64,000 nt of DNA from the NCBI RefSeq assembly GCF_037893015.1, contig NC_133660.1:283093067-283157066 (forward strand), in the 5' to 3' direction. The notes below the pieces were generated by a model, which saw nothing but the letters and a program-made list of their open reading frames with translations, made no database searches and was not told the DNA's origin. This DNA is from Macrotis lagotis. Its lineage: Eukaryota > Chordata > Mammalia > Peramelemorphia > Peramelidae. Positions 1 through 9,715 of the stretch are shown in pieces. Positions within the stretch are counted from its first letter, which is position 1; every line of letters starts with the position of its first letter. Position numbers and translations under genes: made by a program.

Positions 1-2589
1 GAGGCTCAGCAAGGAGAAGGGAGCTGCCCAAGGCAGCGGACGAGCTGCACAAGCAGTTATTTCAATGCTGTGATTTGGGCAAAAGAAGGAAAATGGTTCC
101 AGTTCTGTCCTTAGGATGTCCTAGGCCAGTCTGACATTTCATAAAAATCACAATTAGACCTTGGAGAGAATCTGGAGCAGGGGGTGGCTGGGGGGTGAAG
201 GGGGGCTTAGAACAATAGAACATAGATGATGGGAGATTAGCAGTATTAGAGATCATCTACCCAAAGCCCCCATTTACAAGTGGGGAGACCCAAGGCGCCA
301 AGTCCCAGGTGGCCCTCTGCCCTGCCAGCAGCCCTTCCCCTTCATAGCCTTGGGCTCACTTGTGCGCCTTACCCCCTCAGGTCCATGATTCCACCTGACT
401 CTGCCTCTGGCTCCCCACGCCTGGCCCTCAGCCCAGATGATAAAGAATCTAGCTGCCCTGGAGCCCGCCAGCCTCCCAACTGGATCTGCCGGCTCCCAGA
501 ACGGGTCTCTCCGGGCGAGAGCCTCGGCTCCAACCAGGCAACCTAACCACTATTACCCGTCTCCTGTCTCCTCGGGGCCGGCCCTCCTGTTTCCCAGGAT
601 CCTGAGGCCATCTCTCCCAGCCTGCCTCGACCACCCTTGCCACCCCCCCACTGCCAGCTTGGAGACCCTCTCTTACCAGAGGTATTAGGGTGGCAAGACC
701 GAGAGGGGGGAGTCCCCCACCCAGGGGAGGCTGGCCCCTTAAGTGCCCCCCCTTGCTGTGTTCTACCCTCCACACACACCCACACACACCCTCTCAGACA
801 CACATGCATTCCCACACTCTCACCGACACTCACACATGCGACAGCAGGGACGTCCAGGCCAGAACTGGGCTCTTCACGCCAGGCCCGGAACCCCCCAAAT
901 CCTCCACTGCACTTGATCCGTTTGACTTGACAGGTAAGACACCTTGAATATATGTGGTGCTTAGGCAAGGCCAAGGCCAAAGCTCCAGGTTCCTCCAGGT
1001 CTGGGGATCTTTCTGCTACACCCAGTAGGGAGCCAGAAGACCTGGGTTCAAATCCTGGCTCCTTTGCTTCTGACTCATGTGACTAACCCTGGGTAGCAAT
1101 AAGGATAGCAGAGTTGGCGAAAGCTGTAGACTTGCTACCTCATTTAGGGTCTCACAGCAGCCCTGGGTGGAGGCGGCTATCTAGATTGTCACCCTCATTT
1201 TATGGGTGGGGAAACTGAGTCAGAAAGAGTGACTTGTCCAGGGTCAGTTAGTAAGCATGAACCCTGAGGGCAGGGATCGTCTTCTGTCTCTGGTGACCTC
1301 AGTTCCTAATATAAGGCTGGGCTCGGAGGCGGCCTATAATGAGGGCTTGTTCCAGGCCCAGGGAAAGACCTGGCAAAGCAGACATATGCTACTGCCAGTG
1401 AGGCTGGAAAACTGGTGGGGGTGAGGGTGCAAGGAGGCGGCTGAGCCAGCAGAGAAACTGAGATTCAGAGAACACATCTGGGGCATCAGGGTCTGGCCAG
1501 TCCTGCCTTCCTGACCCAGGCTCCTCCTCTGTACTATCAGGAAGGCCTATTCAACTCACTGCCACTCCTTGTTTTGGGTTCTAAGCACCCCCCCCCCACC
1601 CCAGCTCTGCTGCTCCAGGTTCTCTGTCCTCCAGGAGCCAAGAAGACCCATTTGAATCTTGCCTTTGGTCCCTACTGGGGAGAACCCGTGAACGAGCAAT
1701 TTCATCCCTCAGGCCTCTCAATTGGCCTAGAAGGCGCCTATCTGAATCGGTAAAGGGACTCTGTCCATCCGGAACGTCCCCAAGGAAATCCCAGGTCCTG
1801 GAGTCCTGTCCCAGTCAAGGCTCCTCCCAGCTCTGTTTCCATGGGAACCAGACCCTACCTCCAAGGTTGTAGCCTCATCCCTCTAAGCGGGATTCTGGGA
1901 TGTCCCAGGGGACAGAGGCCTGGATTACGGAGGAGGGATCAGGGGTGTTATTCCCGGGCTCCTGGCTCAAGAATAGGCCAGACAAGACCAAGGCTGCCCC
2001 TTAGTTGTTTTTTCCTGATCCCTGGAATTCCAATGCCAGTCTAGCCACTGAGAGAGTCAGCTGCCAGACCTGGGTGAGGCCTCCTTAAAAGTGAAGGGGC
2101 CAGTGCCTCTTTAACAATGAGGCTCTTACACAATCATCCTGAATCACCCACCCTCCTGGCGCAGAGAATTGTGTGTTCCAGCTGAGCAAGGCTTGGGAGC
2201 AGGGAGCCCCCAGTGCCAGAGCTGGAGAAGGGACCCTTTGCCTACAGAGCAGGGAGTGGAGGGGCTGATCAGCCCAAGGGCCTCCTCTGAGAGAAGAGGC
2301 AGCAAAAGTTGTTAAGGGAAAGACAGCCAAGGCCCCAGTGTGCCTGAGGCCCGCAGCCAAGAGAGAGCAGGATGGGCAGGCCAGGCCAGGCCAGGCCACG
2401 ATGGGCCCTGCTGGAGAGAGAAGATCCAGCTCCTGAGGGAACCTGAGGAACCCTGGAAAATTGCCTGTCAGGCCAGTGAGGGCTGGAGAGGCCAGGAGAG
2501 CAAGAGAAAAGGGGGGAGGAAAGCAGAGAATGGAGTCCCTGCCCTCAGCCCCCACCTCCTCTGAGCTCCAAGTGGGGGGCTTGGAGGAG

Positions 2590-2720
2590 GTCTCTGAAGC
2601 CCTTCCAGCTCTGAGGCATTCTGACAGACATTTCATCATTCCATGATCTATGTTCTGAGGTCCCTCCCATCACCAACGTCCCATGTTCTGTGTTCTAAGG
2701 TCCCTTCTGGTCCCACTGCT
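2590..2720 (-). repeat. reverse copy of the 46-bp-type degenerate repeat
   Basis: It contains repeated 'ccatgttctgtgttctaagg'-type phrases, the reverse complement of the 'ccttagaacatagaatgtca' phrase seen in the array at 6895-7200. Confidence 0.6.
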
Positions 2721-3010
2721 GCCTCCTTTGTCAGTGGCCATTGTCTCCTTGGACCCTGGAAGTCTGGCCAGCCTGCACTCCCCCTGAAGATCACCAGTAG
2801 TCTCCTAATCGCTTGGTCCAACTCTCCTTCCTTCTCCTCGTCTTCCTCTTCCTCCTCCTCTTGCTCCTTTTCTTTGGGCTTGCCAACAATCACCACCTTC
2901 ATGCCAATGGCTCCCAAACCTCTATCGTTGGTCCTTTCCTTTCTTCGGAACACGAGGCCCAGCCCTCCAGCTGCCTTCAGGATCGTCCACTTAATGTGCC
3001 ACTAGCAGAA
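2648..3010 (-). other. unassigned acidic open frame
   Basis: The minus strand reads WTILKAAGGLGLVFRRKERT, then MKVVIVGKPKEKE, then a glutamate run from a GAG/GAA tract (about 2820-2872). I do not recognise it. The Glu run is explained by the purine tract, and there are repeat units downstream. It could be a piece of an old retrocopy. No splice sites or partner exons support a gene. Confidence 0.2.
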
Positions 3011-3715
3011 GAACCCCGGACTCAGCTCATCTGGAGCCCCCCCACTCCAAACCTGCCCTTTCTTCTGCCTTCACTGTTCCGATCTATGGGGGTGTCACCC
3101 AACTAGCTCTTATTCCTGCCTCTAACACTCACTAGTCCTGTGACCAGAGGCTTTGTGAATCTGATTCATTATTTAACCTCAATGAGTCTCAGTTTTCTCC
3201 TCTATAAAATGGGGATAATAACTCTTTCAGTTACCTTAGAGGTCACTGCAATAGTAAAAAGCTGGCATATATTAAGGGCCTTCTAGGTACCGGCTGCTAT
3301 CCTCAGTATTTACAAATATTTCATTTGATGCTCACAACAACATGGGAGGAAGGTGTTATCATTATTATTACCCCCATTTTACAGCTGGAGAAACTGAGGC
3401 AGACAGCAATTTAAGTGACTTACCTAAGCACTGTCTCCTCTCTCCTTTCTTTCTCTCCTCTCTGTCTCCTCCAATGAGCTGCTGGTCCTCTGGATGCCAT
3501 CTCATTACTACCTGCCTGGACTAACAGGCTTCTTCTCTCCAATCCCTCCAATCGTCTTGACCCCCTCCTGCCCTCTGGACCTCTCATTCCTTTGCTCAAG
3601 CATCCTCCTCCTGCCCATCAGCTTCTCCCCTGGCACCGCCTGGCCACTCCAGCGGCCACCCCACCCACTCAACACTCCAGACAAATGAAGCTCCTTAAAA
3701 AGAGTTCCCAGAACC

Positions 3716-3861
3716 AGGCAGCTAGGTGGCGCAGTGGATAGAGCACTGGCCCTGGAGTCAGGAGGACCCGAGTTCAAATCCGGCCTCAGACACTTAATAA
3801 TTACCTAGCTGTGTGGCCTTGAGCAAGCCACTTAACCCCATTGCCTTGCAAAAGAAAAAAA
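3716..3861 (+). mobile_element. tRNA-derived marsupial SINE with target-site duplication
   Basis: This is a full-length copy (aggcagctaggtggcgcagt ... cccattgccttgcaaaa) with an A-tail. The flanking copies 3697-3715 and 3862-3880 match at 17 of 19 positions. Confidence 0.95.
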
Positions 3862-5049
3862 AAAAAGAGTTCCTGGAACCGCCAAGCCTCTGCTCATCTT
3901 CCAGAGGCCAACTCCAGGGCCTCCTCCTTCAGGAAGCCTTCCTTCTTGTCTAATGGGTCCAACCCTCACATCCCGGGTTTGTTTGTCCCCTCCCAAGGCA
4001 TTGATCACAGGCTCTTGGGATGCCCAGGTCTATGCTAGACTCCATCGTGCCAGCCTTAGCCAACCTTTGACTACCAAATAATTGTTGGGTGAATGACTCC
4101 AACGAGTGGAACCCACCAGGCTAGGCCAACATTCCCAGGCTGCCAGACTGACCAGTGGGTGGCCAAGGAGCTTCTGTGATCTGCCTGGGATGAGGGGGCA
4201 TCCTGTCGAGGGGTTCTTTTGGTCTGTGGGTACTTGACTCAAGGCCTCAGACTTGCTGCAGATTGGAGGAAGGAGGAAGTGATACTGTGATAGTTCCCAA
4301 TTCCTCCCTAGACCTTCCAGATGCCAGAATGCAAGTCACTGGGCTGCCAGACTGGACGCCACCCCCCTTTTCAAACATTCTTAATCACTTCCTGCCCCAC
4401 CCTACTTGGACTTCTCTCTTTCCCTCTTTCCCATAGCCCTGGCCTTGGGAGGAGGGATGGGCAAAGGCCTGCTGCATCCACAGTGATGCTGCTGAGCCTG
4501 TTAATCCATGTCACCATGATGGAAAGCAATTTGGAATTTGCTCTAAAAACCAAGGAACCTGCTCAAACCCTTCATCTCAAACAGCCCCTGCTAGGCAGGT
4601 GCCCCAAGAAAGTCAAGGACAGAAAGAAAGGCCCTATGCACTATTCAGAGCTTCACTTTGTTTGGGACTCAGAGACCTGGGAACCAGTGGGGTGATGGTT
4701 AAATAGGTGGGGCCCAGGAAGAGAAAAGGCTGGAAGCAATGGGGGCCAGGAAGAGCTCAAAGAGGCAGGGGAAGGGTTCTATGAAGGGATGCAGGGTAAA
4801 GTGGGCAGGACCAGACAGGGCCTAGGACAGTGTCAATGGAGAAGCCTTTGGCAGGGGGCCAAGTAGAGGGGAGATGTGAGAAACCGTACCTCCCTCCCTT
4901 CGTTGTAGAAGCAAGGGCCTATGGGTAGGGAGTGTTGTATAGAAGGAGTCCCAAGCACTATCTGATGCTTGGCATCAATTTTAAAAGATAGAAATATGTT
5001 TTGCAGGACTGAACACGTATGATATGTCAAAACTTGGCCCTCTCAAGGT

Positions 5050-5165
5050 AGACTGAGGGGAGAAAAGGGGAGAGAACTGGAAAGTTTATAAAGAAAATTT
5101 ATGAATTTAAAAGAACAAATGTTAAAAATTATTTCTATATGTAAATGGAAAGATAAAAATAAAAA
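5050..5165 (+). mobile_element. L1 3' tail fragment
   Basis: The phrase 'acaaatgttaaaaattattt' followed by 'tatatgtaaatggaaagata' and an A-rich end matches the marsupial L1 3' end pattern also seen at 54715-54945. Confidence 0.6.
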
Positions 5166-5236
5166 ATCCCTCCTTCCCCAAAAAGATATTTTAAAGAGCC
5201 TCATGTCTTAAAAAATGGAATCAAAAACTGGTCTCA

Positions 5237-5375
5237 GGGCAGCTAGGTGGCGCAGAGCACCGGCTCCGTGATCAGGAGGACCTGAGTTCAAACATGGCCT
5301 GGGACATTTAAGGATTGGCTAGTTGTGTGACCTTAGGTAAGTCACTTAACCCCATTGCCTTAAATAAGTAAAATA
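5237..5375 (+). mobile_element. tRNA-derived marsupial SINE
   Basis: The head 'gggcagctaggtggcgcaga' carries a small internal deletion; the tail is 'cttaaccccattgccttaaa'. Confidence 0.9.
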
Positions 5376-5451
5376 GAATAACTGGTCTCCTATACCAGCT
5401 CTGCCAATTATGAGCTGTGATGCTGGGAAAGTTCCCTCAGCTCTCTATAAA

Positions 5452-5664
5452 ATGAGATTATTCAGTTGTGTCCAATGCCTTGTTAGCTATTTACTTCTCC
5501 GGTTTATTTGCCAGATGAGGAAACTGAGGCAAACAGGATGAAGTGACTTGCCTAGGGTCATGGCTAGGAAGTGCCTGAGGCTAGGTTTGAACTTGGGGAA
5601 GATGAGTCTTCCTGACTCCAGGTCTAGCACTCTCTACCCACTGCGGGGCCACCTAGCTGCCCCA
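5452..5664 (-). mobile_element. MAR1-type SINE, reverse orientation
   Basis: It has the longer CORE-SINE layout: 'gatgaggaaactgaggcaaa', 'gtgacttgcctagggtcatg' and 'gggccacctagctgcccc', with a BovB-like 'gttgtgtccaatgcc' 3' part at the left. Confidence 0.85.
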
Positions 5665-6024
5665 GTAAAATAGGGGTTTAGCCTCAATAACCCCTCGGTC
5701 AGGTCCATGAGCCACGATCTTTCTCTCTTTTTCAGGCCAAGTTCCGATGGCCTTCTCAGGCCTTGTTTGCTTTCCTCAAATATTCCTGGAACAACTTGTC
5801 TGGGTCCCACCTACTTCCCCCACCACCTCCTCGCTCCCTGTGGAACACTCCCTGTGTCCTATTTTATTTCAAATGGCCCCCTTCTTGCACTCTTATGCTG
5901 TTCCAGAGAAATGGGGCCAGGTTGGCAAAGGGGCCGCATGCTTGGCAAGGCACTTTATAAAGAACTGTCCCTTGCTTCCCTGACAGGATTGTAGGGCTTA
6001 AAGATAACCTAGAGAATCCAACCA

Positions 6025-6170
6025 TGGGCAGTCCGGTGGAGAAGTGGATAGAACACCAGCCCTGGAGTCAGGAGGACCCGAATTCAAATCCAGCCTCAGA
6101 CACTTGACACTTATTAATTGTGTGATCTTGGGCAAGTCCTGGTCAAAACCCCATTGCCGGAGGGATAGAG
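6025..6170 (+). mobile_element. tRNA-derived marsupial SINE
   Basis: 'tggataga...ccagccctggagtcaggagg' is followed by 'gatcttgggcaagtcctggt'; the tail is degenerate and runs into a GAGA-rich stretch. Confidence 0.85.
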
Positions 6171-6894
6171 ACAGAGATAGAGAGAATGAGAATACAACCC
6201 CCTTCTTTTGCAGAAAAAGGACAAGGGGCAGGAGCACCCCCCCACCCCCAGGCTTCCCAGCAGCAGTGCAGTGATGTCCTTCTCCTCTCTTTCCCTCCCT
6301 GACACTAGGAAATAAGCCCAAATTGGTGTGAGTCAACCCAATTCACTTGGCTGTGGGAAGAGGGCTGACTCCCCTGGGGCTCCTTCCATGTGACCAAGCC
6401 TTCTACAAACCAAGGGATCTTCTCTCTCTTGTCTTTTCCTTGAATCTGGATTCCATATGAGGCTGACTTCAGGGGAGGCCCCTCAGGGGTCCCCTTTGTT
6501 CTCTCCCTAACAGTTCTTCCCCACCTCCACCTCCACTACCACCACTCTGACCAGGTCCAGTTTCCATTCATTGGGAAATTCCCATTTGCCTCTGAGGCCC
6601 GGCTTGGAGTTACCCAATTTAGCTCCCTGCCGCCTCCCCTGCCCTTCCTTCCTTTGCTCTGACCCTAGGCTGGGAGGCCCCTCCATGCCACCACCGCCTT
6701 GCAGACTCCTCCAAACACCTCCCTCTTCAACAGAGCGACTCCCAGACTCTAAGGGTCCACACCCCGTGATGTGTGGCCATACCCTGAATGTTCCCAGAGA
6801 GGGAAATAGCACCACAAGGCCCATGAGAATACAGAAGGCAGAATTGGCATTGTAAAACAGATGCTGCTGACTGGGATGGCAGAGCTGGGGGGGG

Positions 6895-7200
6895 GGGGGC
6901 TTAGAACCTAAACTATAGAATGTCCGAATTAGGAGAAATCTTAGAACATAGAATGTCAGAACTAGATGGGACCTTACAACATAAGATATAGAATATCCAA
7001 GTCAGAAGGGATCTCAGAACATGGAATGTCACAATTGGCGGGGGGGGGGGCGGGCTTAGAACATAGGACATCAAATGTCAAGCTAGAAGAAATCTTGGAA
7101 AATAGAATGATCAGAGCTAGGAGGGTCCTTGGAATGAAGAATGTCCAAGCTAGGCGGGACCTTAGAACATGGAACGTCAGATCTGTTGTACAAATGGGAT
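6895..7200. repeat. degenerate tandem repeat, unit about 40-50 bp
   Basis: About seven imperfect units share phrases such as 'cttagaacatagaatgtcag' and 'aactagatgggaccttacaa', interrupted by two poly-G runs (about 6887-6899 and 7040-7052). Confidence 0.85.
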
Positions 7201-8124
7201 AATGGGGGTCCAGAGTGGGGCACCTAGGCATAAGACTCATTTGGGCTACAACTATTTGAGGAAAACCCAGGATGACCGTCATGGATAAACCTTGAATGGG
7301 CACTTTCTCCCAGCCAGGCACTGTGCTTCCCCAAGGAGCTCACAGTCACTGGCTGTCTTCCTCAGGTGATGCTCCTGAGGGCCAAGGTCCACGTTCCTGA
7401 GGCCTGGGGTGGTCATCGACTCAGAGGGATGCAACAAGATCCCAGAATCTCTGGCTGGATGAGACCTTAGAGGTATCTGGTCGAGATCACCCCAGATAAA
7501 ATCACCCCAGACCCCACAGCCAGAACAGGCCGAGGATGGGAGGCTTTGGAGGACCTAAGTTCACATCTCAGCACCCATGTCATGCTAGGTGAATCACTTA
7601 TCTCCTGGCCTCAGTTTTATCTTCTGTAAAAGGGGGGTGCAAGACAGGGGGCCCTCAGGTCCCTTCCAGTTCTGGAGCTAGGTTCCATGGTCTCCAATGA
7701 GAGAAGGTCCACCGCCTTCCAAGGGTACTGATCCACTTCTCCATCTTCTTCAATTGTTCTGGAGAGTTTCTGGTCAAGTCTAAAGCTCCCTAAATCTGCC
7801 TTCCTCCTGTTTCTGCCTATGGCTCCTCAGCTTCCAGGTTCTCCCAGAACCTCCTCTTTTCTGGGCATTCCAGCCTCTCTTCCTTTGGCCAATTCTTGGA
7901 AGGGGTGAACCTGGCCCTGCTGCCATCTTGTCTTCCTCCTCTAGAAGGTCTTTGACTCTGCCCGAGCAGGACCTTCCGTGGCCCTGCTGCTGAGGGGTCA
8001 CAAGGGCAGGGGGAGGGGGCAGCCGCTTCCCCAGTTCTGGACGCTCATCATCCCATTCCTCCAGGCAGGGCTCTTGTCTCATCTATGCTTTTTACTGGAC
8101 CTGCTCCCTGAAACCATACCTATA

Positions 8125-8180
8125 CTTATTCACTGTGTGATCTTGGGCAAGTCCTGGTCACTGGGCCCCATTGGCCTGAG
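8125..8180 (+). mobile_element. 3' fragment of a tRNA-derived SINE
   Basis: Only the distal part remains: 'ctgtgtgatcttgggcaagtc', then 'ccattggcc' (near-identical in wording to the copy at 6120-6160). Confidence 0.6.
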
Positions 8181-8439
8181 ACGTAACCTTAGAAATATTA
8201 ACTCCTTTCCTCTGAGGCCACAGGCCCGGGTACCATCCTGAAGACTGGCCCCTCCAGATAACCTCTTAGAATATAACTTCTGATGGGATATTACCCAAGG
8301 GATTGAGTAGAGGGGGGAGGGGGAGCTTATCACCCCCTCCTCACTTAACAGTTGAAGAAACTGAGAGCTGGGAGGGAAGTGAGTGAGGAGGTGGCAGAGC
8401 CCTAGCACCTAGTCTTCCCAGCCCCCAGTCCAGGGCTTA

Positions 8440-8960
8440 TCTCTCTACGACATCCTGAACAAATATCCACCTTTGCACTTTGCTTCTTGAATATCTCCAG
8501 GGACGTGGAGCTCACTCTCCCTCGGCAGTCCTCGCCATCCTGGGATGGCTCTTGAGCCACTAGGTTGGTTTTTCATGCCATTCCTCATTCCTGGTCCTGC
8601 CCTTTGGGACAAACAGAAGCAGGCTGGCCCCTTGTCTACAAGAGTCCCAGGTACTTGAGGTGAGCTCTCATGTCCTTCTAGAACCTTCTCTTCTACCCTT
8701 CAAATGGACCACAGCCCTACCTGTTCCCAGTCAGCAGCATCCTCTCCCTCATCAGTGTGGTATTCAGAAATGGACCCAATCCTTCAAATGGGGGCTGACA
8801 CTGTTATCACTCTCCTCCTGGGAGTTGGGGCCCTCTCTTGGTCCTGGTGGCCATGTCACCCACACTGAATCTACTCCCCACAAGTTTCTCATTTCCATCT
8901 TCCATTGATTCTCAGCATCTCCCATCTTCTTGAGGGTCCACTCCCTTTCATCAGAATGTG
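8440..8960 (+). mobile_element. CR1/L3-type LINE 3' end fragment
   Basis: It has the characteristic order of phrases: 'atatctccagggacgtggag', 'ctgccctttgggacaaacag', 'tcatgtccttctagaacctt' and 'atggacccaatcc', as in mammalian L3/CR1 3' regions. Confidence 0.7.
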
Positions 8961-8997
8961 TGAAGAAAGCAATAACAGAAGAGCCCCCGCCAGGTTT

Positions 8998-9152
8998 TTT
9001 TTTTTTCAGTTTTTGGAAGGCAATGGGGTTAAGTGACTAGCGCAAGGCCACACAGCTGCTAGGTAATTGTTAAATGTCTGAGGCCGCATTTCAACTCAGG
9101 TCCTCCTGACTACAGGGCTGGTGCTCCATCCACTGCGCCACCTAGCTGTCCC
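8998..9152 (-). mobile_element. tRNA-derived marsupial SINE
   Basis: Reverse orientation: T-run, 'ggaaggcaatggggttaagt', 'ctccatccactgcgccacct' and 'agctgtcccc'. Confidence 0.93.
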
Positions 9153-9219
9153 CATCACTATCTTCTGAGCCACATGCATCCCATTGCAGGGTGGTGAAGT
9201 GAAGGACAGTGGGAAAATG

Positions 9220-9535
9220 GACTGAAGGAATTAAAAGACCTAGATCTGCATTCTGACCACATCACTTACTAGTTATGTGACCTTAGACATGTCACTGAAC
9301 TCGCCATTTTTTCACCTGATAAATAAGGACACTTGTGCTCTGCCTGCCCCTCAAGGCTATTGTGAGGACTCAGGACAATGGAAATTGTGTGGCCCACAAG
9401 AGAACATTGACTCTAAAGTCAGAAGTTCTGAGTTCAAATCCCTAGTCGTATCCTGTGTGACCTTGGGCTAGTCACTAACTTGTCTAGGCCTCATTGGTCA
9501 TCTGTAAAATCAGAGGGCTGGATGGTCGTCTCCAA
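9220..9535 (+). mobile_element. CORE-SINE (MIR/MAR1-like) fragments
   Basis: Two adjoining worn pieces carry 'gttatgtgaccttagacatg' and 'gtgtgaccttgggctagtca', then 'ctgtaaaatcagagggctgg'. Confidence 0.7.
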
Positions 9536-9715
9536 GGACCTTCAGCTAAGGTTCGAAGTGAACCGTGGTCTAGTGAAAGGACGCAACGTCTAACAGACAT
9601 ATCGGCAAACCTAGAGGTGCACTCGTGGAGAGAGCCAGACACAGCTATAGACATGAAGTCTTGGGATTCCTTGCCCACCCATTCAGAGACCCTCACCCCA
9701 GTTCACCCCACTCAC

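Larger units (their letters stand above)
1..9715. other. repeat-rich region left of the last visible EHBP1L1 exon
   Basis: By gene order this is either a long final intron of EHBP1L1 or its 3' flank. It holds a CA-rich stretch (about 763-845), CORE-SINE/MIR fragments (1165-1260, 3290-3440, 9220-9500), SINEs, an L1 tail, a CR1/L3 tail and a 46-bp-type tandem repeat. I found no bMERB exon and no KCNK7 or MAP3K11 exon on either strand. Confidence 0.6.

Noticed and set aside
3716-3861. tRNA gene
   Set aside because: The tRNA-like head belongs to a dispersed SINE found more than ten times here, with A-tails and target duplications.
7780-8082. Minus-strand frame resembling a charged coiled coil
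   Set aside because: I considered it as a missing EHBP1L1 exon, but it has none of the bMERB words and lacks suitable splice sites.
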